Assembly: GCA_903824045.1 (NCBI GenBank)
Contig: CAIJVD010000024.1
Location: forward strand, 27,858-91,857
Length of the DNA stretch: 64,000 nt
Origin: an uncultured Chlorobiaceae bacterium
Lineage (GTDB): Bacteria > Bacteroidota > Chlorobiia > Chlorobiales > Chlorobiaceae
Direction: 5' to 3'
In this document: positions 37,154-46,775 of the stretch, one piece after another
How the letters are laid out: the number at the start of each line of letters is the position of its first letter
How positions within the stretch are numbered: position 1 is the stretch's first letter
Notes under the pieces: generated by a model
Seen by the model: the letters and a program-made list of their open reading frames with translations, nothing else
Told to the model about the DNA's origin: nothing
Databases searched by the model: none
Position numbers and translations under genes: made by a program

Positions 37154-38860
37154 ATGCTTTGCACTCTGTATATCAGGAATTTCGCACTGATCCAGGAGCT
37201 CACGGTCGAATTCAAGCCCGGATTGACCATCATCACCGGCGAGACCGGTGCCGGAAAATCCATACTTATCGGAGCGCTGAACCTTGTGCTCGGCGAAAGG
37301 GCAAGCAGTGAGCTGGTCCGCTCCGGTTCGTCAAAAGCGGTCATAGAGGCGGTTTTTACCGAACCGCCCGCAGAGAAGATCTCTTCGCTGCTTGAGGAAG
37401 CCGGAGTTGAAGCATCCCCTGAACTCATTCTCCGCAGGGAGCTCTCCGCCGCAGGCCAGTCCCGCTGCTTCATCAACGACACGCCAGCAACCGTAGCGCT
37501 GCTCAAGCAGGTCGGCGAAGTGCTCATCGACCTCCACGGCCAGCACGAACACCAGCTTCTGCTCCAGCCGGGCACCCACGAAACCCTGCTCGACGATTTT
37601 GCCGGCACCGGACAGGAGGTTGCCGCATATCGCCAGACCCGTTCACAACTCCAGATGCTCCGTCAGCAGCTTTCGACGCTCGAAAATGAGGCGGCCGAAA
37701 TCCGCGATAAAAAAGAACTGCTCGACTTCCAGCTCCAGGAGCTCAGTGAACTCGACCTGAAAGCCGGTGAAGATGAGGAGACAGAGAACGAAATCACTCT
37801 TCTGGAAAACGCCGAAACCCTCTTTACCCTCACCTCTTCGCTGAACGAGCGGCTCTACGACAGCGAGCACTCGGTCTACTCCGAGCTTGCTGCGGCACTG
37901 CACACCCTCGAAAAACTGGCCGTGATCGACCGGCGCTTCGAAGGCCACAGCGAAGATGCACGAACTGCCAAAAGCATCGTCGACGAGCTATCCCGCTTCA
38001 GCCGCACCTATATCTCGGAGATCGATTTCAACCAGCCGCGGCTTGACAAACTGCGCGAGCGCCAGCTTCTGCTTCAGCGCGTCACCCGCAAGTACGGCCG
38101 CACCCTTCAGGAGCTGATTGAGCTGCGCGAAGAGCTCGACGCAAGAATCGCCCTCGAAGACAACCTCGAAGCGGAGAAAACCCGCTTTGAAGAGGAGATC
38201 GGCGTAGCGAGATCGGAACTCTCCCGTCGCGGCATCGCGCTTTCAGAAAAACGCAAAAGCGCAGCCAGCAAACTTGAAACCCTCATCCAGAATCAGCTGG
38301 CCCATCTTGGCATACCGAGCGCAACCTTCATCGTCGCCATGTCAAGAGAGGAGCAGCCGCAGGGCGACATTCAGGCCGGCGGCAAATGCTATGCGGCACT
38401 TGCAAACGGCTGCGACCATATTGAGTTCCTTGTATCAGCCAATCCCGGCGAACAGCCGCGACCTCTCGTCAAGGTCGCATCCGGCGGCGAGATATCGAGA
38501 ATCATGCTCGCCATGAAAAGCGTACTGGCCGAATCAACCCGTCTGCCGATCCTCGTCTTCGACGAAATTGACACCGGCATCAGCGGTCGCATCGCCGAAG
38601 CGGTCGGAAAAAGCCTCAAAAGCCTCTCGCGAAAACACCAGATCATTGCCATCACCCACCTCCCGCAGATCGCAGCAATGGGCGACCTGCACCTCTCGGT
38701 CCAGAAATCGGTACAAGAAGAACGGACCGTAACCGAGGTCATTGCGCTGGATCACCAGAACCGCCTCCAGGCCATCGCCAGCCTCTTCAGCGGCAGCGAA
38801 ATATCGTCATCATCCCTCAAGCTGGCCGCAGAACTGGTTGCAGCTGCGGAATCCTGTTAG
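37154..38860 (+). CDS. recN: DNA repair protein RecN
   Basis: A 568-residue SMC-like ATPase that tethers broken DNA ends. The N-terminus reads LYIRNFALIQELTVEF followed by Walker A TGETGAGKS (about 28-36). A long coiled coil covers roughly 155-370 with a hinge. The ABC signature VASGGEISRIMLAMK and Walker B LPILVFDEIDTGISG are near 440 and 465. The ATG at 37154 is favoured over the GTG at 37121 because the conserved domain starts directly after it. dapA follows 75 nt downstream on the same strand. Confidence 0.95.
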   Translation: MLCTLYIRNFALIQELTVEFKPGLTIITGETGAGKSILIGALNLVLGERASSELVRSGSSKAVIEAVFTEPPAEKISSLLEEAGVEASPELILRRELSAAGQSRCFINDTPATVALLKQVGEVLIDLHGQHEHQLLLQPGTHETLLDDFAGTGQEVAAYRQTRSQLQMLRQQLSTLENEAAEIRDKKELLDFQLQELSELDLKAGEDEETENEITLLENAETLFTLTSSLNERLYDSEHSVYSELAAALHTLEKLAVIDRRFEGHSEDARTAKSIVDELSRFSRTYISEIDFNQPRLDKLRERQLLLQRVTRKYGRTLQELIELREELDARIALEDNLEAEKTRFEEEIGVARSELSRRGIALSEKRKSAASKLETLIQNQLAHLGIPSATFIVAMSREEQPQGDIQAGGKCYAALANGCDHIEFLVSANPGEQPRPLVKVASGGEISRIMLAMKSVLAESTRLPILVFDEIDTGISGRIAEAVGKSLKSLSRKHQIIAITHLPQIAAMGDLHLSVQKSVQEERTVTEVIALDHQNRLQAIASLFSGSEISSSSLKLAAELVAAAESC

Positions 38861-38935
38861 AAAATTCAGGAAGTTTCCCTTATTATTCGTACCATTATTG
38901 GGCACTATTGCCATTAACAAGGAATTACAACGAGC

Positions 38936-39826
38936 ATGTCCACACGATACCTTTCAGGATCCGCCGTTGCGCTGGTGACACCCTTCCGGCAGGACGGCAC
39001 TGTCGACACCGACGCATTGAGGAGACTTGTGCAGTTTCAAATAGAGGCTGGCACAGATATTCTGATTCCCTGCGGAACCACCGGCGAGTCGCCGACGCTT
39101 TCGGGAGCGGAGCAGTTTGAAATTATCCGTACGGTAAAAGAGGAGGCTGACGGGAAGGTCATGGTAGCGGCCGGCGCCGGCACTAACTCTACCCGGGAGG
39201 CAGTCGAACTGGCTCAAAATGCAGTCAAGGCTGGAGCCGCGGCCATACTCTCGGTAGCGCCATACTACAACAAGCCCTCCCAGGAGGGGGTCTACCAGCA
39301 CTACCGCCATATTGCGGAGGCTGTAGCCGTGCCTATCATCATCTACAACGTGCCGGGAAGAACCGGAAGCAATGTTGCCGCATCGACCATTTTGAGGCTT
39401 GCCAGGGAGTTCCCGAATATCGCCGCCGTCAAGGAGGCCACCGAAAACATCGGCCAGATCTCCGAACTGCTCGAAGAGCGCCCGGCGGAGTTCTCTGTGC
39501 TGACCGGCGAGGACTCGCTCATTCTGCCCTTCATGGCGATGGGCGGAGACGGGGTAATTTCCGTTGCAGCCAACGAGATTCCCCGCCAGGTTCGCCAGCT
39601 GGTCATGGCAGCGGGAAGCGGGGAGCTCGAAACCGCCCGCAAGATACACACCGCCTGCCGCAAGCTCTTCAGGCTTAACTTCATCGAGAGCAACCCGGTG
39701 CCCGTAAAATATGCACTCTCACGAATGGGGATGATCGAAGAGAACTACCGCCTCCCCCTCGTCCCGCTCTCGGAAGAGAACAAGAAGCAGATCGACCAGG
39801 AGCTGAAAACGCTCGGTCTGATATAA
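38936..39826 (+). CDS. dapA: 4-hydroxy-tetrahydrodipicolinate synthase
   Basis: A 296-residue TIM-barrel class I aldolase that condenses pyruvate with aspartate semialdehyde in lysine and diaminopimelate synthesis. [10 protein letters not shown] starts the barrel, [11 protein letters not shown] is near residue 46, [11 protein letters not shown] holds the catalytic Tyr near 135, and AAVKEAT holds the Schiff-base lysine at about K166. [10 protein letters not shown] and [12 protein letters not shown] follow. The length is normal. A cluster of direct repeats lies between its stop and the converging gcvPA gene. Confidence 0.95.
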   Translation: MSTRYLSGSAVALVTPFRQDGTVDTDALRRLVQFQIEAGTDILIPCGTTGESPTLSGAEQFEIIRTVKEEADGKVMVAAGAGTNSTREAVELAQNAVKAGAAAILSVAPYYNKPSQEGVYQHYRHIAEAVAVPIIIYNVPGRTGSNVAASTILRLAREFPNIAAVKEATENIGQISELLEERPAEFSVLTGEDSLILPFMAMGGDGVISVAANEIPRQVRQLVMAAGSGELETARKIHTACRKLFRLNFIESNPVPVKYALSRMGMIEENYRLPLVPLSEENKKQIDQELKTLGLI

Positions 39827-39852
39827 AATCAGCGAGATAATATTTCCGGCAA

Positions 39853-39948
39853 TCAAAAGGGGGACGTTCACAACTACTTCAACTTACTCAAAAGGGGGAC
39901 GTTCACAACGGACGAAAAGGGGGACGTTCACAACTACTTCAACTTATC
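39853..39948. repeat. Short direct-repeat cluster (three units)
   Basis: Three copies of aaaagggggacgttcacaac begin at 39855, 39890 and 39915 in the gap between dapA and gcvPA. Copies one and three extend further with tacttcaactta. Spacings are 35 and 25 bases. No open reading frame or transposase lies beside them. From memory, motifs of this kind flank REP-associated tyrosine transposase genes in various bacteria; that link is inferred. Confidence 0.75.
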
Positions 39949-39975
39949 ACCAAATCCCCAAAAGCAACTTGAGCG

Positions 39976-41313
39976 TCATTTTGCAAGTGCCTTCAGCTCT
40001 TCGGCGAAGGAGTCGAGTTCTGCGAGAGTGCGCTTTTCGGTGACTGCAATGAGCATGCCTGTCTCATCGTGGGCTGCAAGGTCGTAGCCGGCAAAGAGCT
40101 TTTTCTCGAGCATCCGGCTGATAACCTCTCCGGCCGGAATCGGCATCTCGACAACAAACTCACGGAAAAACGGTGAGCGGTACTTCAGCGAGAAGCCGGG
40201 TATTGCTGCGATCTTCTGGGCAAGGTAGTGCGCCTTTGTGGCGGACTGGGCTGCGACCTCACGGACTCCCTGTTTGCCAAGCAGCGAGAGGTAGACTGCG
40301 GCCTGAAGGGCGTTGAGCGCCTGGTTGCTACAAATGTTGGATGTCGCCTTCTCCCTGCGGATATGCTGCTCACGGGTCTGAAGGGTAAGAATGAATCCGT
40401 CCTCGCCATCACGGTCTTTGGTCATGCCGACAAGGCGTCCGGGAATCTTGCGCACAAGCGCCTGCTTGACGGTAAATATGCCGAGATAGGGACCGCCGAA
40501 GCTCTGGGGGGTACCGAGCGGCTGGCCCTCGCCTACCGCAATATCTGCCCCGTAGCTGCCGGGATCGGCAAGCACGCCGAGCGAAATGGGGTCGGCCGAA
40601 ACAACAAAGAGCGCGCCCTTTTCATGGGCGATCTTGCCGATCTCCTCCACCTCTTCCAAAGAGCCGTAGAAGTTCGGCTGCTGGACAACGACGGCGGCAA
40701 CACCTTCATCAACAAGAGTTTTCAGGCTGGAGAGGCTTCCGATGCCATCCTCAAGCGCGTTCTGGATGACGGCCGTGTGACCGGCAGCCTCGAGATAGGT
40801 TTTCAGGACAGCACTGTTGTAGGGGTGCAGTTTGCCTGCCACTACAACCTGCTGGCGGCCTGTAACGTTCATGGCCATCAGCACCGCTTCGGCAAGAGCC
40901 GTCGCGCCGTCATACATCGAGGCGTTGGCCACATCCATGCCGTAGAGGCGGCAGATCAGGCTCTGGTACTCGTAGATAGCCTGCAGGGTACCCTGCGAGA
41001 CCTCTGCCTGGTAGGGCGTATAGGCCGTATAGAACTCGCTGCGGGAGACAATGGTCTTTATAGCAGCCGGAATGAAGTGGTCGTAGGCGCCTCCACCCAG
41101 AAAGCTGACATAGTCGGAGGTACTGCGATTTGCAGCCGCGAGACCTTCAAGGAGTTTTCTGACCTGCGGCTCATCACAGGGAGCAGCAAGCTCAAGCGCT
41201 CTTTTCAGTCGGATCTCTTCAGGAATATCAGGGACAAGTTCCTCGAAAGAGGCGACTCCAATCGCCCTCAGCATCTCCTCTCTCTCGGCAGGGGTATTGA
41301 CAATAAATGGCAT
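39976..41313 (-). CDS. gcvPA: Glycine dehydrogenase (decarboxylating) subunit 1
   Basis: A 445-residue protein corresponding to the N-terminal half of P-protein of the glycine cleavage system, which decarboxylates glycine onto the lipoyl arm of GcvH. Typical blocks are [53 protein letters not shown] and [18 protein letters not shown]. The PLP lysine is on subunit 2 (GcvPB), which is not in the window. It is the second gene after gcvH, 32 nt apart. Together with glyA, the system controls glycine and one-carbon balance. Confidence 0.95.
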   Translation of the reverse strand: MPFIVNTPAEREEMLRAIGVASFEELVPDIPEEIRLKRALELAAPCDEPQVRKLLEGLAAANRSTSDYVSFLGGGAYDHFIPAAIKTIVSRSEFYTAYTPYQAEVSQGTLQAIYEYQSLICRLYGMDVANASMYDGATALAEAVLMAMNVTGRQQVVVAGKLHPYNSAVLKTYLEAAGHTAVIQNALEDGIGSLSSLKTLVDEGVAAVVVQQPNFYGSLEEVEEIGKIAHEKGALFVVSADPISLGVLADPGSYGADIAVGEGQPLGTPQSFGGPYLGIFTVKQALVRKIPGRLVGMTKDRDGEDGFILTLQTREQHIRREKATSNICSNQALNALQAAVYLSLLGKQGVREVAAQSATKAHYLAQKIAAIPGFSLKYRSPFFREFVVEMPIPAGEVISRMLEKKLFAGYDLAAHDETGMLIAVTEKRTLAELDSFAEELKALAK

Positions 41314-41345
41314 CGCTCGAAAAAAAATCTGTTTTATGGAGAAGG

Positions 41346-41729
41346 TTACTCGCCGATCAGTTTGCCGTAGGCGGCCGCATCAAGAAGTGCTCCGACTGAT
41401 GCCGGATCGGATACCTTGAGCTTGACCAGCCAGCCCTCTGTGTAGGCATCCTGGTTGACGATTTCAGCATTGTCGAGTAACGGGTTCACCTCGAGAATCT
41501 CTCCGGCAACCGGAGCAAAAAGATCCGCAACGGTTTTGACCGCTTCGACCGTGCCAAACACCTCGTGCTCCTTCAGGCTGACGCCAACTGCTTTCAGCTC
41601 CACGAAAACTATATCACCAAGCTCATGCTGGGCAAAGTCAGTAATGCCGACCAGTGCGGTGCTGCCGTCCGGAAGCAGTTTGATCCATTCGTGGTCTTTG
41701 GTGTACCGGAGATCTGCGGGAATAGTCAT
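41346..41729 (-). CDS. gcvH: Glycine cleavage system H protein
   Basis: A 127-residue lipoyl carrier protein. The lipoylation site is K65 in [13 protein letters not shown], and [10 protein letters not shown] near residue 9 and the ending typical of the family are present. The ATG at 41729 gives the normal length, although the frame is open 19 codons further upstream. No good ribosome-binding site is seen. It is the first gene of the gcvH-gcvPA pair; gcvT and gcvPB lie elsewhere. Confidence 0.95.
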   Translation of the reverse strand: MTIPADLRYTKDHEWIKLLPDGSTALVGITDFAQHELGDIVFVELKAVGVSLKEHEVFGTVEAVKTVADLFAPVAGEILEVNPLLDNAEIVNQDAYTEGWLVKLKVSDPASVGALLDAAAYGKLIGE

Positions 41730-41898
41730 GGCTGGAAGGGTGTATGGTTTGGGTTGCTGCGGCAGTAACTTTTTCTTGTGAAACAAGGTAATATATTTTT
41801 CAAAGAGCTGAAAGAGCGGGTGATGCCGGATTTTCTTTCAGCCCCCGACTTGACGGGGGGGCGGCGGCATGCTATCAATCAGAACAGCTACCTCTATA

Positions 41899-41929
41899 AA
41901 AAGTCAAAATACAAGACCTGACCCCATTA
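41899..41929. repeat. REP-like motif overlapping the rlmB stop codon
   Basis: On the minus strand, TAATGGGGTCAGGTCTTG begins with the rlmB stop codon and continues into TATTTTGACTT. From memory, GGGGTCAGGTCTTGxATTTTGAC is a widespread short motif in bacteria near Y1 (REP-associated) transposases; no such gene is here. One copy only. Just upstream lie two small inverted repeats, GCTGAAAG/CTTTCAGC (41808-41842) and CCCCCG/CGGGGG (41842-41859). Confidence 0.5.
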
Positions 41930-42673
41930 GGCGAGGCGCTGGCGCATGGCCTCGTAAAGGAGTACGCCTGCAGAGACGCTGACATTGAGCGATTCGACGC
42001 AGCCGGCCATGGGAATGCGGACGACATGATCGCAGAATTTCATAGCCTCGGGAGCAATGCCGCTGCCCTCCATGCCGAGCAGTATGGCCGTGGCTTTTTT
42101 CCAATCGGCATCGGTATAGTTGAGTTCCGCATCCATATCGGCCGCGATGACCTGAATGTTCTGCTCGTGGAGGAACTCGAGCGCGCGCACAAGGCTTTTC
42201 ACCTTGCAGATCCGCATGTGGGAGAGCGCACCGGCCGAGGCCTTGTGAACTACCGCATTGACCGGTGAGCCCTTGCCCTCGACCATGACGACCGCATCGG
42301 CAGCAACAGCTTCGGCGGTGCGGATAATGGCGCCAACATTGTGCGGGTCGTCCAGACCCTGAAGAATCACCAGCAGGGGAAATGTGTTGCGTGGAGCGGC
42401 AAGCACCTCTTCGAGAGAGTAGTAGGTAACGGTGCTGATGAGAGCGCAGACCCCCTGGTGCTTTGTGGTTCCTGCAATCAGCGAGAGCTTTTCAAGTCGG
42501 GCCTTGCCGGTAACCAGCTTCTGGCGCCGGGCGGTGATAACAATTTCCTTGAGCTTGGGATGGGTGGTGTTGAACTGAAAATAGATCTTTTCGATGCTCT
42601 CGGGCTTCTGCTGGAGCAGCTCGAGCACGGCATTGCGACCGTAGACAATGTTCTCGGAATGTTCAACGTCCAT
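41927..42673 (-). CDS. rlmB: SpoU-family rRNA 2'-O-methyltransferase (RlmB-like)
   Basis: A 248-residue SPOUT methyltransferase. An N-terminal RNA-binding domain (about 1-80, VYGRNAVLELLQQKPESI) precedes the knotted SAM domain with motif 1 DDPHNVGAIIRTAEA near residue 108, motif 2 LLGMEGSGI near 198 and motif 3 IPMAGCVESLNVSVSAGVLL near 220. This matches RlmB, which methylates G2251 in 23S rRNA, but TrmH-like paralogues are close, so the exact target is inferred. It diverges from nifJ. Confidence 0.88.
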   Translation of the reverse strand: MDVEHSENIVYGRNAVLELLQQKPESIEKIYFQFNTTHPKLKEIVITARRQKLVTGKARLEKLSLIAGTTKHQGVCALISTVTYYSLEEVLAAPRNTFPLLVILQGLDDPHNVGAIIRTAEAVAADAVVMVEGKGSPVNAVVHKASAGALSHMRICKVKSLVRALEFLHEQNIQVIAADMDAELNYTDADWKKATAILLGMEGSGIAPEAMKFCDHVVRIPMAGCVESLNVSVSAGVLLYEAMRQRLA

Positions 42674-42737
42674 AACTGCTCGATTGCGTTAGAGGTCAAA
42701 TTGATAAGTCTTCACTATGCCGAAAAAGGCCAACCGC

Positions 42738-42779
42738 TCAGGCTTCAGATCCCGGGCTGCGGAGCCTGGCCCGGCCTGA
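42738..42779. other. Inverted-repeat element between rlmB and nifJ
   Basis: In the 268-bp divergent spacer, nested inverted repeats are visible: TCAGGC (42738-42743) pairs with GCCTGA (42774-42779), and CCGGGC (42752-42757) pairs with GCCCGG (42769-42774). The GC-rich structure is followed by an AT-rich stretch with a run of Ts. It could be a leader structure, an operator or a small transcript; nothing else supports a choice. Confidence 0.4.
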
Positions 42780-42941
42780 ATCTAATTAAGATTTAATAAA
42801 AATCGTTTTTTTTAATATCTTTCCCCTCGTTTCACTTCGATTTATCGTCTACACGATTGTAACTTTCTTTTCTGCGTTCAAAGTTAGCCATATCGTGCCC
42901 CTGTACATGTATTTATCAATATATATCTTTGGACAGTTAGT

Positions 42942-45900
42942 ATGAGTCGGACCTACAAGACAATGGAGGGAAATGAAGCAGTTGCTCACATCTCCTACCG
43001 TACCAGTGAAGTTATCTGTATCTACCCAATCACGCCGGCCTCGCCGATGGGTGAGTATTCCGATGCCTGGGCTGCTGAAGGGAAAAAGAACATTTGGGGG
43101 ACAACTCCAAAAATAGATGAGCTGCAGAGCGAAGCCGGTGCTGCGGCAGCGGTGCATGGCGCCCTTCAAACGGGAGCCCTGACGACCACGTTTACTGCGT
43201 CGCAGGGTCTTCTGCTTATGATTCCGAACATGTACAAGATTGCCGGTGAACTGACTCCGTGCGTCATCCATGTCTCGGCACGCGCTCTTGCAGCACAGGG
43301 GCTCTCGATTTTCGGCGACCACAGCGACGTCATGAGCGTCCGCGGCACGGGCTTTGCCCTGCTTGCATCCAGCTCCGTGCAGGAAGCTATGGACATGGCC
43401 CTCATCTCCGCTGCGGCCACCCTCGAATCACGGATTCCATTCCTCCATTTCTTCGACGGATTCAGAACCTCGCATGAGATTGCCAAAATCGAGATCGTTT
43501 CCGACGACGTCATCAAAGCACTGGTCACCGACGATCTCGTCATTGCCCACCGCAACCGCCGCATGAGTCCGGACGCTCCTGTTCTGCGCGGAACTTCGCA
43601 GAATCCTGATGTCTATTTCCAGGCAAGGGAGACCGTCAACAGCTACTACGACGCATGCCCCGGCATCACCGAAAGGGTGATGGAAAAATTCGGGCAGCTC
43701 ACCGGCCGCAACTACAAGCTCTACCAGTACTACGGCGCTCCCGATGCCGAGCGCGTCATCATCATGATGGGCTCCGGCGTTGAAACCGTCCGCGAAACCG
43801 CAGAGTATCTCAACCAGTCGGGTGAGAAGGTCGGCGTCATCAATGCCCGCCTCTTCCGTCCCTTCGACATCGAGCGTTTTATTGCCGCCCTGCCTGCCAC
43901 CATCAAATCCATATCAGTCCTCGACCGCGTCAAGGAGCCAGGAAGCATCGGCGAACCGCTCTATCTCGATACCGTCAATGCACTGGTCGAAGGCTTGCAG
44001 AAAGGCCTGCTGAAATCCATGCCAAAGATCACCGGCGGACGTTACGGGCTCTCTTCCAAGGAGTTCACTCCTGCAATGGTCAAGGCGGTCTACGACAACA
44101 TGGCCTCCCCTTCGCCGAAAAGCCATTTCACGATCGGCATCAACGACGATGTAACCCATACGAGCCTCAATTTTGACCACAGCTTCTCGATCGAGCCGGA
44201 CGAGATGTTCCGGGCGCTCTTCTACGGCCTCGGTTCAGACGGCACGGTTGGAGCCAACAAAAACAGCATCAAGATCATCGGTGAAAACACCGACAACTAT
44301 GCCCAGGGTTATTTTGTCTACGACTCCAAGAAGGCTGGCTCCATCACGACCTCCCACCTGCGCTTCGGACCGCACGAGATCCGCTCGTCCTATCTGATTA
44401 CCGAAGCACAGTTTATCGGCTGTCACCACTGGATCTTCCTTGAGATGATCGATCTGGTGAAATATCTCAAGAAAGGAGGCACACTGCTCCTTAACTCACA
44501 CTACACTCCCGAGGAGATCTGGGAGAAACTGCCGAAAATTGTGCAGCAGCAGCTGATCCGCAAAGAGGCGAAGCTCTACAGTATCGACGCCTACAAGGTT
44601 GCACATGCAAGCGGCATGGGACAGCGCATCAACACGATCATGCAGGCCTGCTTCTTTGCCATTTCCGGTGTGCTGCCGGGTGAAGAGGCGATTGAGAAGA
44701 TCAAGACCGCCATCCGCCAGACCTACGGCAAAAAGGGCGATGAAGTCGTCCGTCAGAACATACAGGCAGTTGACGATACCCTCTCTAACCTGCACCAGGT
44801 AACCATCGGCACGGTAGCCGACAGCAGAACGGAACTTCGCTCCCCTATCGTCGGCGAAGCACCGGAGTTCGTCTGCAACGTCCTGGCACGAATCATTGCC
44901 GGAGACGGCGACAACATCCCGGTAAGCGAGCTGCCTGATGACGGCACCTACCCGACCGGAACCGCAAAATTCGAAAAACGCAACCTTGCCGACGAGATCC
45001 CGGTATGGGAGCCGGAGCTCTGTATCCAGTGCGGCAAATGCTCCATGGTATGCCCTCACGCGGCAATTCGCGCGAAGGTCTATGATGCTGGCTATCTCGG
45101 CAACGCACCCCACACATTCAAGTCCACACAGGCAAAAGGCGCTACCTGGGAAGGGATGAGCTACACCATCCAGGTCGCCCCCGAAGACTGTACCGGTTGC
45201 GACGTCTGCGCCCATATCTGCCCGGGCCGCGACAGACAGAATCCCGACAGGAAGGCTCTGACCATGAGCCCCTACGCACCGCTTCGCGAAGCCGAGATCG
45301 ACAACTGGAACTACTATCTCAACATTCCTGATTTCGACCGCACGAAAATCAACAACAAGCTGATCAAGGAACAGCAGCTTCAGGTGCCGCTCTTCGAGTT
45401 CTCAGGCGCATGCGCAGGGTGCGGTGAAACACCCTACATCAAGCTGATGACGCAGCTCTTCGGCGACCGCCTTGTCATCGGCAATGCCACGGGATGCTCA
45501 TCGATTTACGGAGGCAACCTTCCGACAACCCCTTACACGACCAATGCCGCAGGTCTCGGACCAGCCTGGTCTAACTCGCTCTTTGAAGATACCGCTGAGT
45601 TTGCACTCGGATTCAGGATCTCCATTGACAAGCAGCGCGAATATGCCGGCGAGCTTCTGCGCCGCCTCTCTTCAGTTATCGGCGACTCTCTGACCGGAGA
45701 GATCCTTGAGGCCAAAGAGCTGAGTGAGCCGGAAATTTTCGAGCAGAGAAAGCGTGTCGCAATCCTGAAACAGAAACTGCTTCAGATAGACTCCCCTGAT
45801 GCAAGAAACCTGCTCTCCGTGGCCGACATGCTGGTCAAGAAGAGTGTCTGGGGCGTTGGCGGAGACGGCTGGGCCTACGACATCGGCTACGGCGGCGTCG

Positions 45901-46499
45901 ACCATATCACTGCCGGCAACAAGAACATCAACCTTCTGGTGCTTGATACCGAGGTCTACTCCAATACCGGTGGCCAGGCATCGAAGGCCACTCCAAAGGC
46001 TGCGGTTGCAAAATTCGCAGCGGCAGGCCGAACGGTGACCAAGAAGGATCTCGGCATGATCTCGATGAGCTACAACAACGCCTATGTCGCCTCGGTTGCT
46101 CTTGGCGCACGCGATGACCATACCCTTAAAGCCTTCCTCGAGGCGGAGGCATACGACGGGCCATCAATCATCATTGCCTACTCGCACTGTATCGCGCACG
46201 GCATCAACATGGCAACCGCACTCGACAACCAGAAAGCCGCAGTCGATTCAGGACACTGGATCCTCTACCGCTACAATCCGGAAAGGCTGAAGGAAGGAAA
46301 GAATCCTCTGCTGCTCGACTCGAAAAAGCCGAAGATTCCGGTCGCACAATTCCTCAACATGGAGAACCGGTTCAGAATGCTCAAGAAAAGCCACCCTGCG
46401 CTTGCCGAAGAGTATTTTGCCGCCATCCAGAAGGAAGTGGACGCACGCTGGGCCCATTACGACTACCTCGCAGCCCGCACCTTCGACGAACTGAAGTAA
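42942..46499 (+). CDS. nifJ: Pyruvate:ferredoxin (flavodoxin) oxidoreductase
   Basis: An 1185-residue fused PFOR of normal length. In green sulfur bacteria it runs as pyruvate synthase, fixing CO2 onto acetyl-CoA with reduced ferredoxin next to the reductive TCA cycle. Domains in order: pyrimidine-binding TPP domain starting TMEGNEAVAHISYRTSEV; domain II near 260-400; two 4Fe-4S motifs CIQCGKCSMVCPHAAI (about 694) and CTGCDVCAHICPG (about 750); and the diphosphate-binding TPP domain with SGACAGCGETPY, the cluster-binding GNATGCSSIYGG and GGDGWAYDIGYGG. VYSNTGGQASKATP is a strong signature. A terminator with a GAAA loop follows. Confidence 0.97.
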   Translation: MSRTYKTMEGNEAVAHISYRTSEVICIYPITPASPMGEYSDAWAAEGKKNIWGTTPKIDELQSEAGAAAAVHGALQTGALTTTFTASQGLLLMIPNMYKIAGELTPCVIHVSARALAAQGLSIFGDHSDVMSVRGTGFALLASSSVQEAMDMALISAAATLESRIPFLHFFDGFRTSHEIAKIEIVSDDVIKALVTDDLVIAHRNRRMSPDAPVLRGTSQNPDVYFQARETVNSYYDACPGITERVMEKFGQLTGRNYKLYQYYGAPDAERVIIMMGSGVETVRETAEYLNQSGEKVGVINARLFRPFDIERFIAALPATIKSISVLDRVKEPGSIGEPLYLDTVNALVEGLQKGLLKSMPKITGGRYGLSSKEFTPAMVKAVYDNMASPSPKSHFTIGINDDVTHTSLNFDHSFSIEPDEMFRALFYGLGSDGTVGANKNSIKIIGENTDNYAQGYFVYDSKKAGSITTSHLRFGPHEIRSSYLITEAQFIGCHHWIFLEMIDLVKYLKKGGTLLLNSHYTPEEIWEKLPKIVQQQLIRKEAKLYSIDAYKVAHASGMGQRINTIMQACFFAISGVLPGEEAIEKIKTAIRQTYGKKGDEVVRQNIQAVDDTLSNLHQVTIGTVADSRTELRSPIVGEAPEFVCNVLARIIAGDGDNIPVSELPDDGTYPTGTAKFEKRNLADEIPVWEPELCIQCGKCSMVCPHAAIRAKVYDAGYLGNAPHTFKSTQAKGATWEGMSYTIQVAPEDCTGCDVCAHICPGRDRQNPDRKALTMSPYAPLREAEIDNWNYYLNIPDFDRTKINNKLIKEQQLQVPLFEFSGACAGCGETPYIKLMTQLFGDRLVIGNATGCSSIYGGNLPTTPYTTNAAGLGPAWSNSLFEDTAEFALGFRISIDKQREYAGELLRRLSSVIGDSLTGEILEAKELSEPEIFEQRKRVAILKQKLLQIDSPDARNLLSVADMLVKKSVWGVGGDGWAYDIGYGGVDHITAGNKNINLLVLDTEVYSNTGGQASKATPKAAVAKFAAAGRTVTKKDLGMISMSYNNAYVASVALGARDDHTLKAFLEAEAYDGPSIIIAYSHCIAHGINMATALDNQKAAVDSGHWILYRYNPERLKEGKNPLLLDSKKPKIPVAQFLNMENRFRMLKKSHPALAEEYFAAIQKEVDARWAHYDYLAARTFDELK

Positions 46500-46519
46500 G
46501 CAGTATGCTGAATTGAACC

Positions 46520-46561
46520 AACAGAAAGGGCGGGTTGAAAAACCCGCCCTTTCTGTTTTTG
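46520..46561 (+). terminator. Rho-independent terminator after nifJ
   Basis: A perfect 17-bp stem (46520-46536 and 46541-46557) with a GAAA tetraloop and a following T run, 20 bases after the nifJ stop codon. One of the strongest terminators in the window. Confidence 0.95.
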
Positions 46562-46571
46562 GGGGAAGCGG

Positions 46572-46775
46572 GAAGAGCGCCTGTGGACACTCTGGACGAA
46601 GAAATTGTGGACAAAAGCGTGGACGAACGTGGACGGGCGCGAAAAGGAAGAGTGGAGTGCACACAGCTCACGCTGCCGAGCTTTGCCTGCCGCTCTTCAG
46701 CGCGTCCACTTTCGTCCACTGGCGTCCACCCTCTTTCTTGTCCACGAGCGCTCTTCACTCCACCAGCGCTCTTCA
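46572..46775. repeat. GTGGAC-family intergenic repeat, copy 2 (palindromic)
   Basis: Between nifJ and the convergent TPR gene. The left half has GTGGAC at 46583, 46607, 46619 and 46629 plus a CTGGAC variant at 46593. The right half has the inverted form GTCCAC at 46704, 46714, 46724 and 46740 plus a variant at 46758. The outer edges GAAGAGCGC (46572-46580) and GCGCTCTTC (46748-46756, again at 46767-46775) are perfect inverted repeats. The right edge runs up to the stop codon of the TPR gene. The gcgcgaaaaggaag block at 46637 is shared with copy 3. Confidence 0.82.

Noticed and set aside
40228..41370. A 380-codon plus-strand frame opposite gcvPA
   Set aside because: gcvPA is unmistakable and the antisense frame has no motif or ribosome-binding site.
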